DNA from: Euryarchaeota archaeon UBA121
GTDB taxonomy: Archaea > Thermoplasmatota > Poseidoniia > Poseidoniales > Thalassarchaeaceae
DNA: 64,000 nucleotides
Direction of reading: 5' to 3'
NCBI GenBank assembly: GCA_002499865.1
Contig: DANL01000059.1
Location: 10,322 to 74,321, forward strand
Shown: one piece after another, positions 34,786 to 42,978 of the stretch
Layout of the letters: each line of letters opens with the position of its first letter
Numbering within the stretch: position 1 is the stretch's first letter
The notes under the pieces: generated by a model
Seen by the model: only the letters and a program-made list of their open reading frames with translations
Databases searched by the model: none
Told to the model about the DNA's origin: nothing
Program-made: the position numbers and the translations under genes

Positions 34786-36516
34786 TCAATTAATCCTGAC
34801 TAACTGGAAATCAGTCATTTCCCTAAGAATTTTCAGTGATTCTGACTCTTCCAGTATATCGAGGCATGAATGAGCCTTAGAATGGTGAAACATTGCCCTG
34901 TCTTTGGCATATTTTATGGAATCGTTATCATGCAGTTCCTGAACGGCTTCAGCGAGTAAATCCGGAGAGCACTCTCCAGAGCCATATGCCTTAGTGAAAG
35001 AAGGCAGATGATTCCCTGAGTCCAGAGCGTGAATAGCAATCAGAGTTCTTTTTCCTTGCAATATATCTGATCCTGCAGGCTTTCCAAGAGTTTCAGTATC
35101 GCCAGTGATATCAATCAAATCGTCCATCAGCTGGAAACATAGTCCCATGTTCAGTCCCCATTCAGCTAGAGATTTTACAACCTCCTCGGATGCTCCGGAA
35201 AGCTTTGCGCCGGTCATCGCACATGTCTCGAACATTGCTGAGGTCTTTCCAGCGATCATCTCTATGTACTCATCTTCAGAGACGACTTCTCTTTTCTCAA
35301 ACTCCATATCGATCATCTGTCCTTCAGCGACTCTTCTAACCATCTCTCCAATAGACTTCACCAAGAACACTAGGTCATCAGAGGCAATATGCTCGGATTC
35401 GGCTAAAATCTCAAACGCCACAGCTAGCATTGCATCGCCTGCATTTATCGCTGTAGCATCGTCATATGCCACATGAACAGCGTCCAAACCCCTTCTGATT
35501 GGGTCCTGATCCATGATGTCATCATGTACTAGGGTAAAATTATGAATTATCTCTATAGACGCACCTAGGGTATTATGCCCAGGATTCGATCCACCAACGG
35601 CATCTCCTACAAGTTTAGGCATTATTGCCCTGAGCCTCTTCCCGCCTCCAGTGAATAGGTGCTTCATAGCACCGTGTAGCCTCTCTTGCTTAATCTTAGA
35701 CAAACTAGAAAGAATCTCATTCTCCACGATTTCTCTATGTTCCTTTAATGCGCTCATCAATGAAGAACCCGGGGAAAACTGCTCACCTTCTATCGAAACT
35801 TCTCCGAATATAACAACCCCATCTCTTTCCTTAATATCATCAAAATGTGGATACTGTTCTGCGAGAAACTCTCTCCAAAGTAGTCTAAACCATGGAGCCA
35901 CAATTTCCCCTTCCCACTCACCAGAACCCTCCATTACCTGTCTAATTCCTTCAGGCCCAATCCACTTGTGGCCTGAAATCTCATTCTCATTAGGAAAAAT
36001 CTCCAATGAATCCACTCTTGTAATCAAAACATGGTCTACTTCGTTCTCTAACCATTCTTCATTCCATCTGCACTTATACTGAAAAGAACCAAGATGGGAG
36101 AATTCCATAGAGTTTGCAATATCTTGATCTATTCCCAACTCCTGGGGAAGCTTCCTCTTCGCCGCATTAATACAGCCCTGTATCGGGTCCCCATTCTCTC
36201 CTTCAATATCTAACGGATGGCTACAACAACTATTTGCCCAAATTCCAGGAAATGTGATTTTATCATGAGATCTCTGTTGAATCAACAATCTATTATCGGA
36301 ATCGAATATTAGGACACTGAATGCCCTATGAAGCAGACCTTCTTCATTGTGACAGACTAATTTACTCTCGGATCCAATCATATTATCTTCTAGATCAACT
36401 AGAATACAACGCTCAGCCATCATCTCGGCCTGCGAGTTATCATACCCAGAGAGAGCGTTGGCACCATCAGCCATGACATTCCGAGAAACCTTCGACATAT
36501 AACAGAATCCAATCAT
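34786..36516 (-). CDS. Fused isopentenyl-diphosphate isomerase (type 1) and prenyl diphosphate synthase
   Basis: 576-aa two-domain isoprenoid enzyme. Residues about 30-235 are a type 1 IDI of the Nudix fold: 'FPGIWANSCCSHPL' has the catalytic Cys, 'AAKRKLPQELGI' is the Nudix-like helix, and 'EWLENEVDHVLI' the catalytic Glu. Residues about 255-576 are a trans-prenyl synthase, probably GGPP: 'GGKRLRA', first Asp-rich motif 'LVHDDIMDQDPIRRG', 'GQMIDMEFE', and second motif 'FQLMDDLIDITGD'. Thus IPP isomerisation and chain elongation sit on one chain. Its ATG overlaps the isopentenyl phosphate kinase stop by 4 bases. Confidence 0.93.
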   Translation of the reverse strand: MIGFCYMSKVSRNVMADGANALSGYDNSQAEMMAERCILVDLEDNMIGSESKLVCHNEEGLLHRAFSVLIFDSDNRLLIQQRSHDKITFPGIWANSCCSHPLDIEGENGDPIQGCINAAKRKLPQELGIDQDIANSMEFSHLGSFQYKCRWNEEWLENEVDHVLITRVDSLEIFPNENEISGHKWIGPEGIRQVMEGSGEWEGEIVAPWFRLLWREFLAEQYPHFDDIKERDGVVIFGEVSIEGEQFSPGSSLMSALKEHREIVENEILSSLSKIKQERLHGAMKHLFTGGGKRLRAIMPKLVGDAVGGSNPGHNTLGASIEIIHNFTLVHDDIMDQDPIRRGLDAVHVAYDDATAINAGDAMLAVAFEILAESEHIASDDLVFLVKSIGEMVRRVAEGQMIDMEFEKREVVSEDEYIEMIAGKTSAMFETCAMTGAKLSGASEEVVKSLAEWGLNMGLCFQLMDDLIDITGDTETLGKPAGSDILQGKRTLIAIHALDSGNHLPSFTKAYGSGECSPDLLAEAVQELHDNDSIKYAKDRAMFHHSKAHSCLDILEESESLKILREMTDFQLVRIN

Positions 36517-37307
36517 CCAAGTATTTTGGTACCAATGGTGGAGCCCTCATCTAGAAGCTGACTGATTCTTTCTGGGTGATTTCCATTAATGAACCAAACT
36601 TCATCAACGCCTCTTGATATCTGAGAAGCTCTAGACGCCTTCAACTCAATTCCCCCCGTAACGTCCTGTTCGGAATTGTGCGAAGTCTCAATATGTTCCT
36701 CAGCACTCCAAACCGGCATGAGTCTTGATCCGTCTATATTTGGTGGTAAATTCATCATCCCATCTACGTCTCCTAGTAGGAAGATAGAATGTGTCACTGA
36801 AGGTATTTCAAGTGATATCCTAGCCATCAAATCATCTCCTGAAAGTATGCCAAACTCTGCTCCTCCGCTAACCCTGACAACATCTCCAAAGGATACTGGA
36901 ACGATGTCTTTGGGCGTATTCTCGAAGATATCCAAGTCCCCAATGAAGCTCCTCCCTGTTTCCTTAGCCCACACTGAAGGTGGGAAAACCGCAAATTCGA
37001 CTCCAAAACTCTTCAAAGAATCTGTCACATATCCACATAGCTCTGCCATGTCCGACCTAACTTTTACTACTGCATCACGTTGTTGCTCTGAAATTTCATC
37101 AACAACACCTGCCGCTAAAGACCACTTCTTGGCAAGTAGGTGTCCAAATGAACCGGCTCCGTGGATTAGTATTACTGAATGTCCATTTGCAATTATCTTC
37201 GAAATCTCACTGCATATGGAGTCAATAACTCCTTTTTTGGCAGTTTTAAATGAGGATTTATCCGTGATAAGCCCCCCTCCCAACTTCATTACTACCTTCG
37301 CGGCCAT
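36513..37307 (-). CDS. ipk: Isopentenyl phosphate kinase
   Basis: 264-aa amino-acid-kinase-fold enzyme that phosphorylates isopentenyl phosphate to IPP, the last step of archaeal mevalonate variants. 'VMKLGGGLITDKS' (residues 5-17), 'ILIHGAGSFGHLLAKKW' with the catalytic/selectivity His of 'SFGH' (about 53-56), 'GDVVRVSGGAEFGILSGDDLM' and 'DVTGGIELKASRA' are diagnostic. First gene of a two-gene operon with the IDI-prenyl synthase fusion. Confidence 0.95.
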   Translation of the reverse strand: MAAKVVMKLGGGLITDKSSFKTAKKGVIDSICSEISKIIANGHSVILIHGAGSFGHLLAKKWSLAAGVVDEISEQQRDAVVKVRSDMAELCGYVTDSLKSFGVEFAVFPPSVWAKETGRSFIGDLDIFENTPKDIVPVSFGDVVRVSGGAEFGILSGDDLMARISLEIPSVTHSIFLLGDVDGMMNLPPNIDGSRLMPVWSAEEHIETSHNSEQDVTGGIELKASRASQISRGVDEVWFINGNHPERISQLLDEGSTIGTKILG

Positions 37308-37389
37308 GTAGGTCTGAGGTACTGGTTAGATTTGGGTTCTCCTATCGTATTATTGAAAGGTTCATTTCTTATTGGGGTTTGGAAGATAT

Positions 37390-37719
37390 ATGTCCGACGC
37401 CGGGGAAATCGAAATCTTTCAGAGGTGGCTTCAGTCTAAGCTAGTTGCTACACAGCATATCGAGGATCCTGTCGAGAGGGATAGGAGAAGATCGCATATC
37501 GAATCTGCGATATCCGAAGCAATATATTTTAGAGAGTCTTTAGAGAAATTAGAGTCTCTTGAATCACCCGCCCCATTCATTGAGAGGAGCTCCTCTGTAA
37601 GGTCGATAGACAGTAGGGAACATGCTGTCTCTACCAAAGATGGCAAGAAATGCGTCAAATGCTCCGCTGATTTAGTAGAGGATCTCAGTTTCTGTCCTAT
37701 CTGTGGAGAAGAGAATTAA
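37390..37719 (+). CDS. Small zinc-ribbon protein, unknown
   Basis: 109 aa from ATG 37390 (an upstream in-frame TTG at 37372 would add six residues). An amphipathic helical N-terminal half rich in Arg and Glu ('DPVERDRRRSHIESAIS') is followed by a Ser-rich linker and a C-terminal zinc ribbon 'CVKCSADLVEDLSFCPICG', the Cys-x2-Cys...Cys-x2-Cys type often seen in nucleic-acid or regulatory proteins. A TATA-like 'tattattg' (37349-37356) lies about 38 bases upstream. Function unknown. It ends one base before the convergent kptA stop. Confidence 0.68.
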   Translation: MSDAGEIEIFQRWLQSKLVATQHIEDPVERDRRRSHIESAISEAIYFRESLEKLESLESPAPFIERSSSVRSIDSREHAVSTKDGKKCVKCSADLVEDLSFCPICGEEN

Positions 37720-38409
37720 CTACTCTTCTTCATCCCACTTTGCCCTAGCTAGTTGGAACTCTGGATCATCATCTGGTAGTATACTAAGATATTCGCCAGC
37801 TACTGAGTCTACCAAGTAAACGGTGACTCCTGCGTGCCAAACTGTCTCTCCTGATGCGACCATGGATGCAGTATCTACCTCCAATATAGTAGGTCTACTG
37901 TGATGGACTTTACCGGCTTCAGCAGCCGATCTGACTGTAGCTGAAAGATGGACATGGGATCTTCCACTAGGTGAAATGCCCACCTCAAGAAGATTGTCCG
38001 CCTCTTCCGGGGAGCAGGGATAGAAAAGAGAAGGGGGGATGTTATCAGTTGGAAGATCCAACTCAATTTCTAAACTATGGCCGTAAGTAGCTCTGATTAC
38101 ATTGCCTCTGACTTCGTATCGTCCCTTGGGATCGGTCTCTGAAATTGCCCTGAAGTGATGTGGCCTCAACCAATGATATCTTCTCTCATTTGACTTCTTA
38201 AATTGCCTTATGATGTCCTTGATATCTATCCAGCCATTGATATCCATCTCCAAATCAAACTTTTCAGGAGCGTGCCTAAGTGCTAATGCTAACCTTCTCG
38301 CTAGTGAATCTCTTTCATTCCCCCTCATGATGAACTTCCCCTCTGAATTACACGCAGGGCATAGGTCATCATCCGAGAAATATCCGTGTATGCTGCACTC
38401 TCTAATCAT
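37720..38409 (-). CDS. kptA: RNA 2'-phosphotransferase KptA/Tpt1 with N-terminal zinc finger
   Basis: 229 aa from ATG 38409. It transfers an internal RNA 2'-phosphate to NAD+, releasing ADP-ribose 1'',2''-cyclic phosphate, after tRNA splicing-like ligation. 'ALALRHAPEKFDLEMDINGWI' region (about 37-57), 'IRATYGHSLEIE', 'HVHLSATVRSA' and 'GETVWHAGVTVYLV' supply the Arg-His-Arg-type active site. The first 28 residues form an extra Cys/His cluster: 'CSIHGYFSDDDLCPAC'. The frame remains open upstream to 38562, but that would overlap the divergent thiolase, so I prefer 38409. Confidence 0.9.
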   Translation of the reverse strand: MIRECSIHGYFSDDDLCPACNSEGKFIMRGNERDSLARRLALALRHAPEKFDLEMDINGWIDIKDIIRQFKKSNERRYHWLRPHHFRAISETDPKGRYEVRGNVIRATYGHSLEIELDLPTDNIPPSLFYPCSPEEADNLLEVGISPSGRSHVHLSATVRSAAEAGKVHHSRPTILEVDTASMVASGETVWHAGVTVYLVDSVAGEYLSILPDDDPEFQLARAKWDEEE

Positions 38410-38513
38410 ATTATCAGGTGAGCCAGTTGAAGCCTTCTCATGAACCTCTCGGTCGACAATGTTCCAATGTTCCCACCGCCAAGGGTTATTTTCTCCTATG
38501 CCTCCCGAGACAT

Positions 38514-39644
38514 GTGAGAGCGGTAATTGTCGATTGGATGAGGAGCCCTTTCCATCGGGCACACAAGGGAAAGCTGTCAGAAACTCGCCCCGATGAATTA
38601 CTTGGGCAAGTTACGAAGTCATTGCTGGATAGGAACCCCATCAACCTAGGCGATATTGATGATATCATAGTAGGTTGTGCATACCCTGAAGGTGAACAGG
38701 GATACAATATAGGTAGACTAGTTACGTTTCTCGGCGGAATTCCCGACAAAGTCCCTGGGATGACCATCAATAGGCTATGTGGTTCATCTATGCAGGCTAT
38801 ACTCGTTGCAGCCTCAAATATTGAGAGTGGTTGGGGGGATTGCTTTCTATGCGGAGGCATAGAGTCAATGAGTAGAATCAAGAGAAGGGGGTTCAATTGG
38901 AGCCCACATCCTGATCTCGAGAGAGAATTTCCAGACGCTTACATAAATATGGGGATAACCGCAGAGAATGTCGCCGAAAAGTGGAAAATTTCTAGAGATT
39001 CACAAGAAGAATTTGCCCTAGATTCGCACATGAAATCAATCCATGCAAGGGATAACGGATACTTCAAAACTGAGATTTGTCCAATTACTACAGACGATGC
39101 CGTGATTGACGAAGATGGTTGTATAAGGGAAACATCCTTGGAATCAATGTCCAAACTAAATCCAGTATTCAGAGACAATGGTTCAGTAACGGCTGCTACT
39201 TCCTCGCCCTTGACAGACGGGGCAGTATGTATGCTTGTATGTAGCTCCGAATTTGCTGAAAAGAATGGATTAGAAACATTAGCGAGAATAGTCACCAGTG
39301 CAGTAACTGGATGCTCCCCCAATATGATGGGAATAGGACCTATATCATCCACTCGAAAAGCTCTCGAACGTTCAGGATGGACTATTGACGATATTGATGT
39401 TTTCGAAATCAATGAGGCCTTCTCCTCGCAAAGTATAGCCGTGATTAATGAATTGTCGATTGACTATCAGAAAGTAAATATCGACGGAGGTGCCATTTCA
39501 ATAGGCCATCCTCTTGGAGCATCCGGGGCGAGAATTGTTGGAAAGGCCGCATCCATACTAGACAGAACCAATTCGGATAGGGCATTAGCGACAATGTGTA
39601 TAGGTGGGGGAATGGGCATCACAATCGCACTGGAGAGGCCTTAG
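38514..39644 (+). CDS. Thiolase (acetyl-CoA C-acyltransferase)
   Basis: 376-aa thiolase of the bacterial/mitochondrial degradative-biosynthetic type. The nucleophilic Cys is in 'NRLCGSSMQA' (about residue 87), the 'NEAFSSQS' motif near 305, catalytic His in 'ISIGHPLGASGARI' and the second Cys in 'TMCIGGGMG'. All residues needed are present. It either condenses acetyl-CoA for the mevalonate pathway or cleaves 3-ketoacyl-CoA; no other beta-oxidation or HMG-CoA synthase gene is nearby. GTG 38514 begins at the family N terminus ('RAVIVDWMRSPFHRAHKG'). Confidence 0.92.
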   Translation: MRAVIVDWMRSPFHRAHKGKLSETRPDELLGQVTKSLLDRNPINLGDIDDIIVGCAYPEGEQGYNIGRLVTFLGGIPDKVPGMTINRLCGSSMQAILVAASNIESGWGDCFLCGGIESMSRIKRRGFNWSPHPDLEREFPDAYINMGITAENVAEKWKISRDSQEEFALDSHMKSIHARDNGYFKTEICPITTDDAVIDEDGCIRETSLESMSKLNPVFRDNGSVTAATSSPLTDGAVCMLVCSSEFAEKNGLETLARIVTSAVTGCSPNMMGIGPISSTRKALERSGWTIDDIDVFEINEAFSSQSIAVINELSIDYQKVNIDGGAISIGHPLGASGARIVGKAASILDRTNSDRALATMCIGGGMGITIALERP

Positions 39645-40198
39645 AGAACAAGCCTGCCGTCACACTCCGGACACTTATCATCTTCAGTGAGTAGGGAAGG
39701 TATCACTGCTAATATGCTGGAACAATGAGGGCATGTTGCCATTACCTCCTGATCCGCCAGATCAATATTTTCAAAGCTATTTCTTCCCTCAAACCATCTT
39801 CTGAATGAGACGTTGTTAAGTGGCTTTATCCTTCTGACTGAGGAAATACCGAGAAGGACGTACAAAGCTCCCACAATAGCAGAGGGACCCATTAACATTA
39901 CCAGGAAACCTTCGAACATGAAGCAAATTCCCAATGCACCTAGGGAAATTGTGGATAAGAAGATGCCAGGGCTCCTACGAAGACGCAGTAAAACGGCACC
40001 AGTAATCGATACAGGCAACAAAATCATACCAAATATCATTGGAAAAATGAAAAATATTGATCTGTCGTACGGCAAGCTCAGGATTACGAGAAGTTGAACT
40101 ATGGCGAGCATGACAAGTAGAAAAGAAACATGGCGAGTTACAGAAAACATACCCCGAGTCATAGTAGTCTCAAACATTCGCGGGAGCGACGCACTCAT
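39641..40198 (-). CDS. Membrane protein with C-terminal zinc ribbon, unknown
   Basis: 185 aa. Four hydrophobic helices (about 20-40, 46-68, 78-98 and 100-118) are followed by a cytoplasmic tail ending in 'CPHCSSILAVIPSLLTEDDKCPECDGR' (region 156-182), a rubredoxin-like or zinc-ribbon knuckle pair. Such helix-plus-ribbon proteins are common and mostly uncharacterised in archaea. It converges on the thiolase gene with 4 bases of overlap and diverges from coaBC. Confidence 0.68.
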   Translation of the reverse strand: MSASLPRMFETTMTRGMFSVTRHVSFLLVMLAIVQLLVILSLPYDRSIFFIFPMIFGMILLPVSITGAVLLRLRRSPGIFLSTISLGALGICFMFEGFLVMLMGPSAIVGALYVLLGISSVRRIKPLNNVSFRRWFEGRNSFENIDLADQEVMATCPHCSSILAVIPSLLTEDDKCPECDGRLVL

Positions 40199-40221
40199 GA
40201 ATCACTCGGCAATCGGAAGTC

Positions 40222-41409
40222 ATGGTCGGAGACACTGGCGTCAGTCAACTTAGCAACTCTCTGGTTGGTCGCAAGGTCCTGTTGGCAGTAACCGGAGGGA
40301 TAGCGGCAGTGGAATCTATCAAACTTTGTCGAGAGCTCAGAAGACACGGTGCACATGTTTCCCCCATGATGACTAAGGAGGCTACTAAGGTAATTACTCC
40401 GCTAGCACTATCATGGGGTTCGAATAGTGATATCATATCTAATTGGGACTCCTCTATGTCACAATTAGATGACTATGACGGAATCATTGTCGCCCCTGCA
40501 ACTAGGAATACAATTTCTAAGCATCTGAATGGAATTATTGACTCTCCAGTGATGATGGCCCTTTCGGCAGCTAGGGGAAAAGATACGCCATTAATTTTCG
40601 TTCCTTCCATGCATTCAGACCTCTTTGATGACCCAGTTACTAGTGAAATTCTTTCTCAATTATCGTCAGAAGGATCACATGTTATTATTGACCATGAGAA
40701 AGAGGGAAAAAGAAAGCAACCAAGTCACATCAGGATAGTTGCAGAATTCAGCAACATCATCAATTCCGACCTTCCCAATAGAAAGAGGATAGCAATTACT
40801 CTGGGTTCTAATCTTGCACCTATAGATGATGTTCGTAGCATAATCAATCATTCCTCAGGAACAACAGGTTGGTCAATATCAGAATACCTATACAGAATGG
40901 GTCATGATGTTTTCTGCTTAGCTGGTCGTACGAGCTATTATCCTAATTTCAATCTACCAAAAGTAAAATACGCCGAGCATCCAATAGAAATGCTAGATGA
41001 AGCAGTCAAAATCTCCTCATCCTTTTCACCAGAAGTTTGGATTTTTTCCGCCGCAGTACTAGATTATCTCCCCGATTCTTTCCAAAGTAAGATACCAAGC
41101 TCCAAAGAAGGAATACAAATTAATCTGACTCCCACACAGAAGCATATTCCTAAAATATTGAAGGCAACAGGCCAATGCTACTCGATTGGATTTAAGTTAG
41201 AAAGTAATGTAGATTTGGAACAACTATTGGAAAGGGCCTCCTCACAAATATCCCGATATTCTATGGATGCCGTTGTTGCAAATAGATTAGAGGATCTTGA
41301 CAATCCTGATTCTCCTAGGGCATGGTTACTAGATTCTAATGGAAAAAGCACTGAGATGCCAAATCTTACTTCTCTTTGTGAGATGATCGAGTCCTTAATG
41401 GCAAATTAA
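40222..41409 (+). CDS. coaBC: Phosphopantothenoylcysteine decarboxylase / phosphopantothenate-cysteine ligase (CoaBC)
   Basis: 395-aa bifunctional coenzyme A synthesis enzyme. The N-terminal flavin domain (residues 10-185) has 'LLAVTGGIAAVESIKLCREL', quoted region 14-33. The ligase domain from about 190 has 'RIAITLGSN', 'TTGWSISEYLYRMGHDV', 'IFSAAVLDYLPDSFQSKIPSSKEG' and 'YSIGFKLES'. In the flavin domain the usual 'PASANT' reads 'APATRNT' and the 'PAMNxxM' clamp reads 'PSMHSDLF', so active-site details differ from bacterial CoaC. A shift of substrate or mechanism cannot be excluded, but the whole-protein layout is CoaBC. Confidence 0.87.
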   Translation: MVGDTGVSQLSNSLVGRKVLLAVTGGIAAVESIKLCRELRRHGAHVSPMMTKEATKVITPLALSWGSNSDIISNWDSSMSQLDDYDGIIVAPATRNTISKHLNGIIDSPVMMALSAARGKDTPLIFVPSMHSDLFDDPVTSEILSQLSSEGSHVIIDHEKEGKRKQPSHIRIVAEFSNIINSDLPNRKRIAITLGSNLAPIDDVRSIINHSSGTTGWSISEYLYRMGHDVFCLAGRTSYYPNFNLPKVKYAEHPIEMLDEAVKISSSFSPEVWIFSAAVLDYLPDSFQSKIPSSKEGIQINLTPTQKHIPKILKATGQCYSIGFKLESNVDLEQLLERASSQISRYSMDAVVANRLEDLDNPDSPRAWLLDSNGKSTEMPNLTSLCEMIESLMAN

Positions 41410-41422
41410 CGGCTCCATGATA

Positions 41423-41432
41423 CGAATTATTC
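41423..41432 (+). promoter_or_regulatory. TATA-like box of proS
   Basis: 'cgaattattc' lies about 30 bases before the proS ATG (41458), consistent with a leaderless or nearly leaderless transcript. Confidence 0.35.
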
Positions 41433-41457
41433 AAACCAGTCCCGCACACGGCGATAC

Positions 41458-42978
41458 ATGGGCAACCCTAAGAAGGCTAAGAGAGGAATTCCTCCAAAGT
41501 CTGAATTCAACTCTTGGTACCCCTCTATTGTGGAGATAGCTGACTTAGTTGACAAAAGATATCCAATTAAGGGAATGGATGTTTGGAAGCCTTACGGATT
41601 GAGGGCAATGTCACTTATCGACTCCCTTACGAGAAATCAGATGTCCATGACAAATCATCACGAACATAGATTCCCTCTACTGGTGCCAGAAAATTTGTTG
41701 GATAAGGAGAACAAACTAGTATCTAGGTTGAAGGCGGCCAGAGAAGCCGGAGTAGACCCATCGGAACTCAGAATGGATGAAGAAGACTCGGGTTTCAAGA
41801 AAGAGGTATACTGGGTAACTCATGGAGGTGAAAACGAGTTAGACTCTCCTATGTTCCTTAGGCCGACCTCTGAGACTCCCATGTATACAATGTTCTCACT
41901 GTGGGTCAGAAGCCATACGGATCTTCCGCTGAAGACCTTCCAGATTGTCAATACCTTCCGCTACGAAACTAAACAGACTAGATCATTCATCAGAGTCAGG
42001 GAAATCCACTTTTTCGAGGCACATACGGTACATGAGGACGAGGAGGGCGCCACAGAACAGATCTCCGAGGATGCCAAAATGGTCCAGAGTATCTTGCACG
42101 ATCTCTGCCTCCCTAATCTGGTTTCTAAGAGGCCAATATGGGACACCTTCCCTGGTGCTTGGTACACCATGGCCGCTGATGTTGTAATGCCCAATGGTAG
42201 GACCCTGCAGGTTGCCACATACCATCACTATCGAGACCAATGGGCTAAATCGTTCGATTTGAAGTATGAAGATCCAAATGGTGAAACTAAATTTTGCCAC
42301 CAAACTACATTTGGCATGTCCGAGAGATTATTGGGGTCTGTAGTAGGAATGCATGGCGATGATCAGGGACTGATAATGCCTCCTGCAATCGCCCCTTTCC
42401 AAGTAGTTCTTCTGCCTATCGCGGCACACATTAGTGATGATGTAATGAGTGAGATTTCCCAAATTAATGAGCGTCTTAGCAAAATTGGCATAAGGACACA
42501 CCTCGACGACAGAGATGTCAGGCCAGGCGTGAAACATTTTGACTGGGAGATCAAAGGAATACCAATTAGGTTAGAACTCGGTCCCCGAGATATTGACTCT
42601 GGCAGCTTCGTCGTTACTGAGAGAACCGGTAAGAAGTACGAAGCTAAAATCGCAAATCTAGAGGAGGCTATCGTCACTGCTCTAGATTCGGTTTCTAATG
42701 AACTCAGGGAGAGGGCAAATGAAGTATTCAATAGTCTGGTTGTTGAACTTCCGGATATCATCAAGTCTGACGATGGACATGAGTTTTCATCTCCTCTCAA
42801 TGATGGCACAGTTTACTCCTTCCCATTCTGTGGAAACGACTCTGACGCAGAGGTCCTCGAGAAGCTTTCCGGACTAACAATGCTAGGCGAATGCGTTGAA
42901 AAATACTCAGAGACCAGAAATTGCATAATAACTGGAAAACCAACAACGAACAAGCATCACATGGCTAGAATGTACTAG
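41458..42978 (+). CDS. proS: Prolyl-tRNA synthetase (archaeal/eukaryotic type)
   Basis: Class II synthetase, 506 aa, charging tRNA-Pro. It lacks the bacterial editing insertion. 'FLRPTSETPMYTMFSLW' (motif region about 136-152), motif 2 'TFRYETKQTRSFIRVREIHFFEAHT' (region 162-186), and motif 3 'GDDQGLIMPPAIAP' are visible. The anticodon-binding domain and a zinc-like C-terminal domain end with Tyr ('MARMY'), as typical of this ProRS class. It converges on a membrane-protein gene with a 4-base overlap. Confidence 0.96.
   Translation: MGNPKKAKRGIPPKSEFNSWYPSIVEIADLVDKRYPIKGMDVWKPYGLRAMSLIDSLTRNQMSMTNHHEHRFPLLVPENLLDKENKLVSRLKAAREAGVDPSELRMDEEDSGFKKEVYWVTHGGENELDSPMFLRPTSETPMYTMFSLWVRSHTDLPLKTFQIVNTFRYETKQTRSFIRVREIHFFEAHTVHEDEEGATEQISEDAKMVQSILHDLCLPNLVSKRPIWDTFPGAWYTMAADVVMPNGRTLQVATYHHYRDQWAKSFDLKYEDPNGETKFCHQTTFGMSERLLGSVVGMHGDDQGLIMPPAIAPFQVVLLPIAAHISDDVMSEISQINERLSKIGIRTHLDDRDVRPGVKHFDWEIKGIPIRLELGPRDIDSGSFVVTERTGKKYEAKIANLEEAIVTALDSVSNELRERANEVFNSLVVELPDIIKSDDGHEFSSPLNDGTVYSFPFCGNDSDAEVLEKLSGLTMLGECVEKYSETRNCIITGKPTTNKHHMARMY

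Noticed and set aside
38410..38562. 51-residue N-terminal extension of KptA
   Set aside because: It would run into the divergent thiolase gene and resembles no KptA; the ATG at 38409 before the Cys cluster is better.
42363..42809. 148-codon open frame antisense to proS
   Set aside because: Inside the conserved ProRS anticodon domain; low-complexity Ser/Leu translation typical of a shadow frame.
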